The notes beneath the pieces are model-generated. The model was not told where the DNA came from, ran no database searches, and saw only the letters and a list, made by a program, of their open reading frames with translations. From Rhodanobacter sp. OK091 (lineage in GTDB: Bacteria; Pseudomonadota; Gammaproteobacteria; Xanthomonadales; Rhodanobacteraceae): a stretch of 64,000 nucleotides of DNA. The first letter of the stretch is position 1, and each line of letters starts with the position of its first letter. Shown here piece by piece: positions 29,701 through 37,145 of this stretch. The translations under genes and the position numbers were made by a program. The stretch is from contig NZ_FRCH01000002.1 in NCBI RefSeq assembly GCF_900142825.1, forward strand, positions 682,001 through 746,000. The letters are read 5' to 3'.

Positions 29701-32628
29701 AACGCCAACGCAGATATGCCCGGCACGCTGGCGCAAGGGGTCACCATCCACATCCAGGTGCCCGGCGGTGATGTGACCATCACCACGCTGGCCAACGCTT
29801 CGTTCTCCTCCACGTTGGTCCAGGCGCAGGTGATCAACTCGCAGACGACGATGAATCAACTGGCCGCAGCCATCGCCAGCCTGCCCGGTGCCTTGCAGGT
29901 GGGTGCGCTGCTGCTGTTCCCGCGGGTACGCTTGCCGACGACCTGCGCGCCGAAGGATCTCGCCGGACTCTATGGCGTCGATGGCGCGAGCTTCTCCCTG
30001 GCCAACACCGCCACGCTCGGCCTCCTGGCAAACGACATCACGTTGAAGCTGCCTGATCCCGGCGACCCCAAGAGCACTGTTTCGGTGACCACGCAGCCGA
30101 ACGATACGTTCAACACCGTGATCGTTCGCTTCTCGGTGCAAGGCGTGGCCACCGATGCGGGCGCCATCGCGTCAGGCAATCCCGACGCCGCATTGTTCGT
30201 CGAGCACGCACTGGCTTTGTTGCCCCCGGCCTCGGTGCGTGAGCAGGTGTCACTCGGGTCCGGCGGGCCGTACCCGCAGACCGTCTTTGGATTGAACGCG
30301 TCGCTTACGCTCTCGCGTCCCGTAGCGCTGGTCCATCCGGATTTCGATGTCGACGGACCGGTAGCGCGAGTGAGCTCGCCGCTGGCGCCTCATGCACAAG
30401 GCGATGCCGTCGGCGCAGGCAGCCTCAATTTCGGCCCCTTCATCGTGGCGCTGACTAAGGCCATACCCGATCTTCGCGTGGGCACGGCCAAGGTGGCCGG
30501 AGAGAGCAGCGATCTATGGTGCGTGGATTTCTCATCCACCGGCATTGCATCGGTAAGCCTGATCCCCGGCGTGCAATTCCCCAGCGAAACGCCGATGCCG
30601 CGCTTCCTCGCCTTGCCGCCGCTTTACGATCACCTGGTTACCCGCAAACTCGACATCCAGGGATTGAACGATGACGGCACGCTCGATGACGTCGCCGTGC
30701 CTACCCATTTCATGGCCATCGACGCCGAGCCCTGGGCGCAGCGTTTTCTGGGTGATCTCGACCGATTCCTTGGCGGCGCCATGGCGACGACCTTGTATCT
30801 ACAGACAGGGCTTCGCGACACCTTGACCGGCGCTATCGGCGACAAATACACCATTGCGGGCGCCATCGCGGATCAACTGCAGGGCGTGTTCGATTATTCG
30901 GTCTACACGCCGGCTCCCGACCCGAACTATCAGAAAGGCTTGGCAGTCGCGCGCGACGCATTGCGCCAACAGCTCTACGTCAACTTGCTCAAGGCGTACG
31001 ACACGTCGGTGATCGCACAGTACGACACGGAATCCACCACGCCGTGGACGGGCGGGGTAGGGGTGCCGACGGTGTCCCTGTATGGCCAGGCCCGCCTGGC
31101 CGACACCGGCACGGCGGTGACTTTCGCTGCAGCCAAGACGGGTTTCGATCCGACGCGCGCCTTCGTCAGCTTCTTCGCCACCGTGGCGGATCCCGAACGG
31201 CACAGCTCGGTGCGAGGCAGTCTGGAATACGCTTATTCACATACCGAATTCGATATCTCGCAGGCGGGTGTGCCGACGGGCTACGAGGCGTCCAATTGGC
31301 TGTCCTTCATTCCACTGCAGGACAAGGTCGCCAAACCCGCGGCCTTGCAGAACACCAACCCCGGCTCACTATTGGCGCCGGTACCGCTGCGCACTTATCC
31401 GTCGCTGCCCGCAATCCACGAACAGCTTGCTTCGCCGACCTATGAGCTACCGGACAGCTTGGCCAAACTGCCGCTGTGGACCTACAAACTCACTTGCACC
31501 CACGAGTTCGCCGCACAAGACAGCGTCAACATCACGGCGGACTTCAACCTCGCCATGCCATTGCAGACGCGGGCAGTACAGCAGACCGCCGACCTGTTCA
31601 GCGCATTGGCGCAATACATGGCCGTGGCCGACAAGCTGTGGACCTTGATGAGCCCGCTCGCCGTCCCCGGTAGCGACATCGGCGCCACGTCCCCAAGCGT
31701 GAATGCCGCCAAGACTTTCGGCGATCTGGTCGCGACCATCGCCAGCTTGTGGCATATCCGCCTTCCACAGCAGGCGAACAGCACCGCGCCGGAGGACAGC
31801 TACATCGTCGGGGCGAGCTTTGCGTTCGACGCACGCGTCACCTATTCGGAGAACGGCCTTCTCATCAAGAGCTTCTCCCTGACCCGCCAGCAAGACCAAC
31901 CGGGCCCGGCCAGCTCGTGGCCGCAGGTGGAGGTGATCTTGCCCGAAGGGGTTGGGGTGCCGCTGCAGGCGCAGGTTCCGCTCACGCCAAGCGCCACGAT
32001 GGTGTACCAGCCGATGCCGGGCACCGAGATTCCTGCGCAAAACCAGCAAACCTTCCGCATTGCCTGGAACGACATCAGCGTGTCCGCCTATCAGAACGCG
32101 CGTGCCCGCATGCTGGCAGTGCGTAACGAAGATCTGCTGTACGACCCCGCGCACCCGGACAACCCGGTGCTGCAGACCAGTCCCGGTTTCCTGCTCAAGA
32201 CCGCTGAAGTCAGCGCCACCAGCATCGTGACTCCGTTGATCGAACGAAGCCTTCCGCAGGAAATCACCGGCGTCGACCTCAACACGGCGCTTGCCGATGC
32301 CGTGCAAACGCTATTTCCTGCCGCCGGCGTATTGGCGGACACCACGGCGTCGTGGGGGGTGTTCTATGCATACGAACTCGTGCGGGACCTCGACTCGCAG
32401 AACAACAGCTTGCTGAGCAAGCTGCCCGTCGCGCTCTATCCAAACCAGCCATTGGCCGGCGCTGCCCAGGCGCTGGCGGGTGCCGTACAAACGTGGACGG
32501 ACAACAACCATCCCGCATCAGCGGGTGGAGGCTGGCTGTTCAGTGTGATTCTTTATTCGGGGCTGGAGAGCAGCGCGAGACCGCTGTTCAGCGCAGAGTT
32601 GTTCTACCGGATTGGAAAGAGCAGCTAG
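20725..32628 (+). CDS. Giant protein (3967 aa) with beta-rich N-terminus and multiple LysM-like segments
   Basis: One uninterrupted frame of 11.9 kb encodes about 3967 residues. Residues 1-1220 are beta-rich with alternating hydrophobic residues, peaking at about 1000-1200 (IYTNGNFKIDLGFPYN, AGIFIGRGGFYFGVLNG, LLDFSVGVRAEASVKIL), which suggests a beta-barrel, beta-solenoid or lipid-groove-like fold. LysM-like segments (V..GDT...IA...) occur near residues 1528 (CIKEAGDTVQSVAARVG), 1746 (AYTTVAGDTLHRIGSML), 1806 (VILAGETAESLTRRL), 1870, 2898 (ALSADTLNMVAQRYACP), 2957 (YTVQAQDLLATVCTRF) and perhaps 3018 and 3120. The intervening 2000-2800 and 3200-3967 regions are unassigned. There is no N-terminal signal peptide. 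The ribosome site is weak and the gap to the previous gene is 36 bases. A match to large DUF6603-type proteins is possible but untested. Role unknown; surface, particle or cell-wall association is inferred from LysM-like parts. Confidence 0.7.
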   Translation: MAASDVYTALNGAITGADRTIDLWQAAHDSAALADLQQVLGLFGITQSYVLTRALLAGDNTSVTLTASGQFAAAGATPDGSYAVAATLTYTDSALFALTLRVVDSRLWTFAKFFPTLPASTRSNLDEAGTKGIRWTTSYLTGSSPAYAVIVNSVSFSARNGIGRKLRMEGFLPEFSDPDIAGKLGLLSPWPLRLEGSIVMPASGTDFPLLQLVAQGSSTNTFSGSTSPDVSGPKPLSVNALFLEIGVSRLIRPIFGNTGTSSLVLGGQFVIGVGLSGEIQTQILTASTNWVFNAQFDPETSSLTQGLKSLADMFGMDLPVPMDFPLLSEFHFAEVDAEFRNNAAPGQTPSFSLVTFGLTITSNRPWIPPVPFVTFKDVGVRWVWGSTQAINPVTNVLENTYLLTGSVFGSIQFGGDGSMPELPPPQPSPVMAELLPRIRAEDGSVTIDISLSIPSFYISGNMRPGDYIPIGRAFAEYFDGGIPLVPANMNVTALSFTADPIGQVYGGEAQILFGTPESPQPDQAWTIMQVGTVGISVERLEMWIEARGGRVGGGIAGVFFLKGAGADAYDDPQLRLSAEYPLQGSDDPKGWLFAAQLYPGTSIDLTQMVARFIKGDPSYQVPGYVPHLLIDRMDATFATGTGAYTFGGTASMRWNPQLFGTTLSISASASADVARLSSTVPASGTLAGSFAVNKIAIMVAMDIGVAEPTYLFKVMFGELWAQAVTAWRGEENQRHQVVSVQLGGITLGDILEYLVNLAAPTLGFSLDPPWDLLKRVDLSRFVLTLDPQENVVEFVFNAEVDLGVMRVDTIGARYRRGTGQGKVELILTGNFFGQSYSAADPLNWDVVNGTPPSVPGQGSSTVDLRFIGIGQRVTFGGPTPDTVAASVAALRAAMKKPEPGKDPLAGTGLVYADDSQWLMGLDIGLLNTLDLGIIFNDPKLYGLSIALGGERAGSLAGLRFEILYKKITNDIGMYRIELRIPDAFRTIQLGAVSLTLGIAVIEIYTNGNFKIDLGFPYNRDYSRSFSLQAGIFIGRGGFYFGVLNGDTSTSVPKITNGNFSPVIELGVGLAAGIGREINVGILSGGAYVQIEVIFQGVLAWFNPTSSGGAPATYYRAQGIVAIHGKVYGRVDFVIISASVTLEAFAQAMVVFESYRPILLDFSVGVRAEASVKILFIRINFHFSVTLEMSFTIGSASQTPWILANGSGDNGATRAGVWLSVPQHMQRRALMRQGYMTRLRGKRIALGLSANESDYLLDWQPATLVFDTQQSAALTMLPYITVGQVPVDWAGGVPTNANPDYRLAFLLYADTGMAPDARTVQDTVMRSARLSNSDPLPADLLVTALMRYALYALPDGPSSPQDSVNAAQLVLLAEQLGLPETATAGFAMSQLNTFFHTNLKFLVGGVPAGPRPPDKGAMLFPMPPGLAWTSPQAGNRDFSTYNAIGTAYEVGVSAILAPYFPVNGGVTPTTPDDPAQYESFATYLFRDFCQMLVKAAINEAQKQLTNAPVTLTSSMSLSDAAKTFTTAAVPCIKEAGDTVQSVAARVGATAAELLFLNLHIEQNIAATAVGSPLNPAPLIGVSPEMLVQDNPGITLKQAAWSLGNVSRAVGSPETALSDLAKLFNVAGVASLFAYAPPPGSGGYTLGQNPNLLQEGRSFTLPAQIFAPPASGGFDLNQTAAVFFVRYADPDLSQSSLPGSPDMPSWYAQAIAILNPSLSAAMRDAGESVEIDPGTPLTVPLHYGDRSATRAYTTVAGDTLHRIGSMLVLCQDPGLLSALPSLWVAFKQAVTPSGTNFSIPAWPLPSQTGGIVILAGETAESLTRRLIVNASYASAAGWSYDWNAVSVWLGPAKVLSPLAVVMMPGASISDKQAFTFQSLADTYGLGLSQVAQCLQDHLGLLPDPTTLVVKQVPVMTVAQIEQGVLGSASFAGVVNQASQMLMSGLRLPGLKIDDGHVLPDPDNPLPLYDLSGQQFSLAVSTDPVHGGDVALAMTVTSTVDWVQFGSSFTVESDHDINLLGARHPDLIALNSRLTAADGLQPGMVLFSSIDQSGLDFSFTNQQILDDAPATGLKMTTSPATPPAPSPLPLKGTAPNTYGFEYPVTLQTTQALPIPTAGTSMAGYASLWPFPQGLLQRAAEGVATPYDIFAGSQPGATADQARALSSTTYGSQLSFRIRRMDDGSSRFQLLGVDTDQRELLLALRDEILHSPQGDATKAYLAVTPAPNASNAQGLALLDPNIPCFIIKTNLSTDSQPQPDALRAKAETDPTPVYYADFLTQLADFLLLLWEGSVVGGTGYYLGLGKELPGSAFDGQGVAGFTLLAIAGGQQAAAPMGRTLEVYNNCLLVAPGLDASIHNLYAEGTDHSDLSEVALTPPGNAGFSLTIDTPIGQDSQSALQDRYNTLVFWCADTASPYTIPAAWTPALPKPSDGQQLQAWERQRIARRRRAKALDDTPSPYWHFEQVIPFYRFTTVLPPAATQGLPDQANDPYWGFGNAASCPLPTITFCMSDLLGNHSQPPATAGQGVVDLKVGYTDALIGLSQWPELAAYFEILGTPGEASLAMQLGLKAAASVPSSSQRGDAAVDAAKQQSDKYAQLYYQLIQNGVAASLATSLRHMPQGQAIDIGPLWRYAAGSHAYASAAATLAAVTVPGTKLSDLLVTYPVRYAEMAVANQDVPLTDLFAVGSQVAVPAFLPYIAQRSLTDLYAQRPQGWPDPGSPAALFSLAENADLPLAIGVPMLLPVAVTFSSGTDAATPSLAQLAVAHYTDAGLLGEQNAQAAILAASNGVQPDLPNVLTADFVQADGTTVRLQVPVVAGQTDSFDGARSAFAAQGANLSITEIAAENAGITGLLKPNQTLSNNVYVTQAHDTPSHNSSGVATQALGNANALTPGIFDDGALVQFGSEQLALSADTLNMVAQRYACPAERLLSSNAVLDCGSKLAVPGCFAWPQDAKTLSDLRMPYTVQAQDLLATVCTRFAAYGGGTGSAGVDDCVNANADMPGTLAQGVTIHIQVPGGDVTITTLANASFSSTLVQAQVINSQTTMNQLAAAIASLPGALQVGALLLFPRVRLPTTCAPKDLAGLYGVDGASFSLANTATLGLLANDITLKLPDPGDPKSTVSVTTQPNDTFNTVIVRFSVQGVATDAGAIASGNPDAALFVEHALALLPPASVREQVSLGSGGPYPQTVFGLNASLTLSRPVALVHPDFDVDGPVARVSSPLAPHAQGDAVGAGSLNFGPFIVALTKAIPDLRVGTAKVAGESSDLWCVDFSSTGIASVSLIPGVQFPSETPMPRFLALPPLYDHLVTRKLDIQGLNDDGTLDDVAVPTHFMAIDAEPWAQRFLGDLDRFLGGAMATTLYLQTGLRDTLTGAIGDKYTIAGAIADQLQGVFDYSVYTPAPDPNYQKGLAVARDALRQQLYVNLLKAYDTSVIAQYDTESTTPWTGGVGVPTVSLYGQARLADTGTAVTFAAAKTGFDPTRAFVSFFATVADPERHSSVRGSLEYAYSHTEFDISQAGVPTGYEASNWLSFIPLQDKVAKPAALQNTNPGSLLAPVPLRTYPSLPAIHEQLASPTYELPDSLAKLPLWTYKLTCTHEFAAQDSVNITADFNLAMPLQTRAVQQTADLFSALAQYMAVADKLWTLMSPLAVPGSDIGATSPSVNAAKTFGDLVATIASLWHIRLPQQANSTAPEDSYIVGASFAFDARVTYSENGLLIKSFSLTRQQDQPGPASSWPQVEVILPEGVGVPLQAQVPLTPSATMVYQPMPGTEIPAQNQQTFRIAWNDISVSAYQNARARMLAVRNEDLLYDPAHPDNPVLQTSPGFLLKTAEVSATSIVTPLIERSLPQEITGVDLNTALADAVQTLFPAAGVLADTTASWGVFYAYELVRDLDSQNNSLLSKLPVALYPNQPLAGAAQALAGAVQTWTDNNHPASAGGGWLFSVILYSGLESSARPLFSAELFYRIGKSS

Positions 32629-32649
32629 CCGTCGGTGCGGTTCACGGGC

Positions 32650-33141
32650 TTATCGGCAGACCAGCACCGGAACCTTGCTTTGCAGCAAGACCTTCTGTGT
32701 TTCGCTGCCCAGCATCACCCGGTTCAATCCATGCCAGCCATGGGTGGCCATCACGATGAGGTCGCAACGATGTTCGTTGACGGCTTCCAGAATGGCCTGA
32801 TAGGGGCGTTCACCGAAGGCGTAATGGCATTCGCAAGGTACCTGTGCGGCCTTGGCCAGCTTTTTGGCCTCGTCCAGGTAGCGCGTGGCACTTTGCACCG
32901 CCTGCTGGCTGTACTTCAGCTCCGCGGCAGCAAGAAGTTCAGCCATGTAGGCAATGGAGTTGAATGGTGGCACCACATGCAACGCCAGCACCTTGGCGCC
33001 GAATGCTCTGGCCAGCTCCAAGCCCGTGCTGAAAGCGCGCAACGACAGATCCGATCCGTCGATCGGGAGGAGCAGGTGTTGGAACAGCGCCTTTCGTTGC
33101 AGAAGGGTAGGTTCTGGACTCATGGCGGTTTCGGTGGGCAT
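32650..33141 (-). CDS. Universal stress protein, UspA family (163 aa)
   Basis: A single Usp domain. It opens with strand QHLLLPIDGSDLSLRAF (the Asp and Ser contacts of the nucleotide site), has LALHVVPP, and ends in the ATP-binding loop MATHGWHGLNRVMLGSETQKVL and PVLVCR. The start at 33141 was chosen over an upstream in-frame ATG because GGAGC precedes it by 8 bases and the extra 32 residues look non-conserved. It is divergent from the other Usp gene, and an FNR-type site (33224-33237) lies about 83 bases upstream. That fits induction under low oxygen. Its 3' end faces the giant gene, 21 bases away. Confidence 0.9.
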   Translation of the reverse strand: MPTETAMSPEPTLLQRKALFQHLLLPIDGSDLSLRAFSTGLELARAFGAKVLALHVVPPFNSIAYMAELLAAAELKYSQQAVQSATRYLDEAKKLAKAAQVPCECHYAFGERPYQAILEAVNEHRCDLIVMATHGWHGLNRVMLGSETQKVLLQSKVPVLVCR

Positions 33142-33223
33142 GGACAAAGCTCCAGCGTAATGAGGTGTCGCGCCTGCACTCAGCAGCGTCAGCGTCATGG
33201 TGGCTTGAGCGATTGCCGGGATA

Positions 33224-33237
33224 TTGATCGCGGTCAA
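33224..33237 (-). promoter_or_regulatory. FNR-type site TTGATcgcgGTCAA upstream of the minus-strand uspA
   Basis: Matches TTGAT-N4-ATCAA with one mismatch. It lies 83 bases before the start at 33141 in the divergent Usp intergenic region. Confidence 0.65.
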
Positions 33238-33353
33238 CTTGTCGAGTGATAGCCCATTGGACCGGCCATGCTTTTCAGCTGGCCGGTTTCCGCGAACGCT
33301 CGACGACGATCTGACGAAACCGAGATGGCGCGCCCGGACCGTGTCGATAGCGG

Positions 33354-33367
33354 TTGACCCAGATCAA
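33354..33367 (+). promoter_or_regulatory. FNR-type site TTGACccagATCAA upstream of the two-domain Usp gene
   Basis: Matches TTGAT-N4-ATCAA with one mismatch. It lies 61 bases before the ATG at 33428, on the side of the intergenic region that serves the plus-strand gene. Confidence 0.65.
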
Positions 33368-33427
33368 GACGAACGATCAGCGCCTGGATGAGTGTTGGCA
33401 CATGGAATCCAGCCAAGGTGTGCTGTC

Positions 33428-34231
33428 ATGTTCGAGGTCCTCGTCAACACGGAAGAAATGCGCGACGACAATCCCGTGGTGCAAGCTGGCCTGGCGCTGG
33501 CGAGCCGCCTGGATGCCTATGCGACGGGGCTGAATATCGTCGAGGTATTTCCCTCGACCTTGGCCATGTCCGAGATCATGGTCGTGCTGGATGCGGAGGA
33601 AAAGGAAGCCAGGCAATGCGATACCTGGTGGATGAACCAATGCCGCAAGCATGGCGTCGACGGCAGCTGGGAGGTGATACGCGGTGTATACGTGCCCGTA
33701 CTGGCGCGGCGTTCCTGCATGGCGGATATCACGGTTAGCCGCCTGCCGAGTCGGGACACCGGCTATCCCACTGGCATGGACTATGTGACGCGGGTCTTGC
33801 TCACGGCAGCTTCTCCGATGTTGCTGGTTCCGCCGAAGTGGGATGGGGCCTTCCGCCAGGAGAGAGTTCTGGTGGCGTGGAACAGCAGCCAAGAATCCAT
33901 GCGCGCGTTACGTGCCGCCCTCCCGTTTCTGCGCGAGGCCGACATGGTGTGCCTCATCGATGGCGCCAGCGACGTATTGCCCGGCATCACGCCGCCGCCG
34001 CTGCCGGTGCGTGACTGGCTCGCGCGGCAAGGCATCATCCTGCATTCGGTGCAGCAGTTTCCGGCCACAACCAGCGCCGGTGAAGCGTTGCTCAATCAAG
34101 CGCACGCCATGCGTGCGGATCTGCTAGTGATGGGTGCCTGGGGGCATTCGCGGATGAGCGAACTGATGCTGGGCGGAACGACACGCCATGTGCTCCAGCA
34201 TGCCCAACTGCCGGTGCTGATGGCGCATTGA
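33428..34231 (+). CDS. Tandem universal stress protein, UspA family (267 aa)
   Basis: Two Usp-like halves. Residues 1-145 (FEVLVNTEE...LLVPPKW) form a degenerate first domain without the glycine-rich nucleotide loop. Residues 146-267 (ERVLVAWNSSQESMRAL...VMGAWGHSRMSELMLGG) form a domain with the Gly-rich ATP loop. The ATG at 33428 follows AAGGTG by 8 bases. An FNR-type site is 61 bases upstream. The CRP/FNR regulator gene lies downstream on the same strand, 128 bases on. Proteins of this type support survival in anaerobic or energy-starved cells. Confidence 0.88.
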   Translation: MFEVLVNTEEMRDDNPVVQAGLALASRLDAYATGLNIVEVFPSTLAMSEIMVVLDAEEKEARQCDTWWMNQCRKHGVDGSWEVIRGVYVPVLARRSCMADITVSRLPSRDTGYPTGMDYVTRVLLTAASPMLLVPPKWDGAFRQERVLVAWNSSQESMRALRAALPFLREADMVCLIDGASDVLPGITPPPLPVRDWLARQGIILHSVQQFPATTSAGEALLNQAHAMRADLLVMGAWGHSRMSELMLGGTTRHVLQHAQLPVLMAH

Positions 34232-34253
34232 GTGAGCGGCGGGATAGAACGCC

Positions 34254-34272
34254 GTTACAAACTGTTACAAAC
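34254..34272 (+). repeat. Direct repeat GTTACAAAC, two copies at 10-base spacing
   Basis: GTTACAAAC occurs at 34254-34262 and 34264-34272, about 90 bases before the CRP/FNR regulator start. A spacing of one helical turn suggests a protein-binding site. No regulator is identified. Confidence 0.35.
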
Positions 34273-34359
34273 CGTTGCCGAGCCGAACTATGGCTGTTAC
34301 GTGCCGGACCTAGAGTTGCCTCCGTAGTCAACGGGGACTGCATATGGAGGGCATGTGTC

Positions 34360-35097
34360 ATGACAGTGCTGGCAACAGACATTCGCACTACACGGGTAGG
34401 TAACCCCTACGCTTCCATGGCCCAGGCAGCCTCGGGCAACGACCTGGGCATCGACATCGAAGCCATTCGCAAACACGTTCAGGTGCAGCGCTGCAAACAT
34501 GTTGCCGGACAGAGCATCTATCACGCCGGCCAGCCGTTCCATGCGGTCTATCTGGTGCATGCAGGCTCGTACAAGATCTGCGAACTGGCCGACGATGGCC
34601 GTGAGCGGATCTCCGGTTTCCGCATGCGCGGCGAGCTTGTCGGTGTGGAATCCATCGGCCTGAAAGCCTATGCGAGCGATGTGGTCGCCCTGGAAAGCAG
34701 CGAGGCATGGGAACTGCCATACCCGGCTGTATTGCGCGCCTGCCTGCATGTTCCGGAACTGCAATCGCACCTGACCTCGGCGTTGGCCGCGGAAATCCGT
34801 TGCGACCGTTCATGGATGCTGATGTTGGGCACCCTGGCCGCGGAACGTCGCGTGGCCGCTTTCCTGCTCGACGTCGCCGCGCGCTACGCGCGCCTGGGCT
34901 ACAGCGCGAAACACTTCATCTTGCGCATGAGCCGCATCGATATGGCCAGCTTCCTGGCGCTCAAACATGAAACCGTCAGCCGCGCGCTGTCGCACCTTCA
35001 TGACTTGAGCTACATCGACGTGCAGCGTCGCGAAGTGCGCGTACTGGATGTCGATGGACTGCGCTCGATGGCAGGGATGAGCACGGCGTTGAATTGA
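34360..35097 (+). CDS. CRP/FNR-family transcriptional regulator (245 aa)
   Basis: An N-terminal cyclic-nucleotide-like beta-roll (about residues 45-135: GQSIYHAGQPFHAVYLVHAGSYKI...GELVG) joins a dimer helix and a C-terminal winged helix (about 155-225). The recognition helix LKHETVSRALSHL keeps E204, S207 and R208, the residues with which FNR reads TTGAT. The classical FNR [4Fe-4S] ligands (CxxC plus another Cys near the N-terminus) are absent; the only cysteines are 45, 74, 128 and 148. It may thus sense a different signal, as Dnr/Nnr-type relatives do. GGAGG precedes the ATG at 34360. It is the natural candidate regulator for the six FNR-type sites nearby. Confidence 0.88.
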   Translation: MTVLATDIRTTRVGNPYASMAQAASGNDLGIDIEAIRKHVQVQRCKHVAGQSIYHAGQPFHAVYLVHAGSYKICELADDGRERISGFRMRGELVGVESIGLKAYASDVVALESSEAWELPYPAVLRACLHVPELQSHLTSALAAEIRCDRSWMLMLGTLAAERRVAAFLLDVAARYARLGYSAKHFILRMSRIDMASFLALKHETVSRALSHLHDLSYIDVQRREVRVLDVDGLRSMAGMSTALN

Positions 35098-35103
35098 GCG
35101 GCG

Positions 35104-37137
35104 TCACGCGCCGCTGTCGCCGTCGAGCACGCGGCGCATGGCTGCGCCGAGTTGTTCCCGGCGATAAGGTTTGCGCAGCAATTCGAAGGCACCGAAAGCA
35201 CGGGTGTCGATATCCATCGATGCGTATTCGTAACCGGAAGTAAAAAGCACGGGGAGATGTGGACGTCGCTCGTGTGCTTTCGCTGCCAGTTCGAAACCCG
35301 TCATATCGCCGCCCAGCACGATGTCCGTAAAGAGCAGATCGATATCCGGGTGTTCGGCCAGGTGCTCCAGTGCTGTAACGGCATCGGCGGCTTCACTGGG
35401 GATATAGCCCAGCGTGCGCAGGAAGGCGACGGCGACGCGCCTTACCTCCGGTTCGTCTTCCACGACCAGAACGGTCCCGCGATCGCGGCGCGAAGGGGAG
35501 GGTGCCGTTTCTTCCGTAGCCGTAGACGCCGCAGCCGGCAAAAAAAGCTCGACGCGCGTGCCGTAGCCTACCTGGCTCTCGATATTGAAATGGCCGCCGG
35601 ACTGTTTCACGAAGCCATAGACCATGCTCAGACCGAGCCCGCTACCTTTGCCGGCTTCCTTGGTAGTGAAAAAAGGCTCCAGCACGTGCTCCAGTATCTC
35701 CGGCGGAATACCTTCACCGTTATCCGAGATCGTAAAGACCACATACGGGCCAGGTGCGATCCTGGCATCCTCGTCGATATGGGCGACGTTGTAGGATCGT
35801 GCCGTGATCGCAAGGCGGCCGCCGCGCGGCATCGCATCGCGTGCATTGAGCGCCAGATTGATCAGGGCCGCTTCCAGTTCCCCCTCGTCGGCGTACACCG
35901 CAGGCACTTCATTGGAGCACTCGGCAATCACGGCGATACGTTCGCCCAGTGTGCGTCCCAACATTTCGCTCAAATCGGCCAGCAGTTGCACTGTGCGCAC
36001 GGCGCGCGGCAACAGATGCTGGCGACGCGAGAAGGTAAGCAGCTTGCGGGTAAGTGCCGCGCCGCGCTCGACCGCACGCGATGCGCTTGCCAAGGTATTC
36101 CGTGTCGCCGGATCATCGGGTATATCGGATTCCAGCAACTGCAGGTTGCCGGAAATGACCGTCAGCAGGTTGTTGAAGTCGTGCGCAATGCCACCGGTGA
36201 GTTGACCGAGTGCGTCCAAGCGGCGCGAATGAGCCAATTGCTCTTCGCTGCGTCCTCGTTGAATGGAGGCAGCCAGAACGTTGGCGACCGATTGCAGAAA
36301 GTTCAACCGGTCCCGGTCGAAATAACCCTTCTGATGCGCCAATGCCAGCAACAGCCCCATCGGTCCATACCGGTCGGGTAATGACACGAGGGCGGCGTCC
36401 TGGAAATCGGCGCTCAACGACGGGCATATGCGGCGAAGGCTCTCGATGATGGCCCCTTGCACGGGTGGCAGCTTATCGACATCCGCCGTCGCGCTGCGCG
36501 CCATGGCCTGCAGCGTAGGGTCGCCCGACAAGCTCTCCAGCACCGCTGGAGGCAAACCCATCGGTGCGGAGACTTGCAAGCGGACATGGTGTGGGTCGCT
36601 CAGGAGGATCGCCGTCGCGGGAATAGCGAGGGTAGTTGCTACCAACCCGGGAATCTCGTCGATGGCTTGTTCGTGATGTGTGGCCTCGAGCAGGCGCCGG
36701 CTCATCTGGGCCATGACGGCGTCGAAGCGGGCGCGTTCCTGGGCCTGGCGCGCACGCTGTGTTTCGGAGATATCGCGGATCGATGCCGCATATAGCGTTC
36801 CTTCCGAAGCGACGACCGGACTCAGCCCGATCTCGACCGGAAACGATTGACCGTCGGCGCGTACGCCGGTCAATTCGTAGCCGGCACCCATCGAGCGCTC
36901 GCGTGGGTGGGAGGCGTAATGGGCACGATGGGCGATATGGGCCTGCCGCAAAGCCGCTGGCAGCAGCGTTTCTACCTGCGCGCCGGCAAGCGCGCCGGCT
37001 TCGTAGCCGAACAGACGCTCTGCATGCGCATTGTTCAGCACGATGACACCCCGCCGGTCGACCACGATCATCGCATCCGGTGCCGCCTCGAATAACGCGC
37101 GGAATAGATCGGTATCGGGGGCTTGCTTGCTGTACAT
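35104..37137 (-). CDS. Soluble PAS-GAF hybrid histidine kinase with receiver domain (677 aa)
   Basis: Domains in order: PAS (about residues 8-128), GAF-like (about 150-295), HisKA with phosphoacceptor H319 ([13 protein letters not shown]), HATPase with N box [11 protein letters not shown] (427-437), G1 SDNGEGIP and [16 protein letters not shown], then a receiver domain (554-672) with phosphoacceptor D605 ([10 protein letters not shown]). No transmembrane segment or signal peptide is present, so it senses a cytoplasmic cue. It follows an OmpR-type response regulator by 8 bases on the same strand, forming a probable two-component operon. It is convergent with the CRP/FNR gene. Confidence 0.92.
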   Translation of the reverse strand: MYSKQAPDTDLFRALFEAAPDAMIVVDRRGVIVLNNAHAERLFGYEAGALAGAQVETLLPAALRQAHIAHRAHYASHPRERSMGAGYELTGVRADGQSFPVEIGLSPVVASEGTLYAASIRDISETQRARQAQERARFDAVMAQMSRRLLEATHHEQAIDEIPGLVATTLAIPATAILLSDPHHVRLQVSAPMGLPPAVLESLSGDPTLQAMARSATADVDKLPPVQGAIIESLRRICPSLSADFQDAALVSLPDRYGPMGLLLALAHQKGYFDRDRLNFLQSVANVLAASIQRGRSEEQLAHSRRLDALGQLTGGIAHDFNNLLTVISGNLQLLESDIPDDPATRNTLASASRAVERGAALTRKLLTFSRRQHLLPRAVRTVQLLADLSEMLGRTLGERIAVIAECSNEVPAVYADEGELEAALINLALNARDAMPRGGRLAITARSYNVAHIDEDARIAPGPYVVFTISDNGEGIPPEILEHVLEPFFTTKEAGKGSGLGLSMVYGFVKQSGGHFNIESQVGYGTRVELFLPAAASTATEETAPSPSRRDRGTVLVVEDEPEVRRVAVAFLRTLGYIPSEAADAVTALEHLAEHPDIDLLFTDIVLGGDMTGFELAAKAHERRPHLPVLFTSGYEYASMDIDTRAFGAFELLRKPYRREQLGAAMRRVLDGDSGA

Positions 37138-37145
37138 GTCGGTGT

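Noticed and set aside
20725..32628. Assigning the giant protein as a Tc toxin, RTX adhesin or polyketide/peptide synthase
   Set aside because: No RHS/YD repeats, no RTX nonapeptides, and no condensation, adenylation or ketosynthase motifs were seen.
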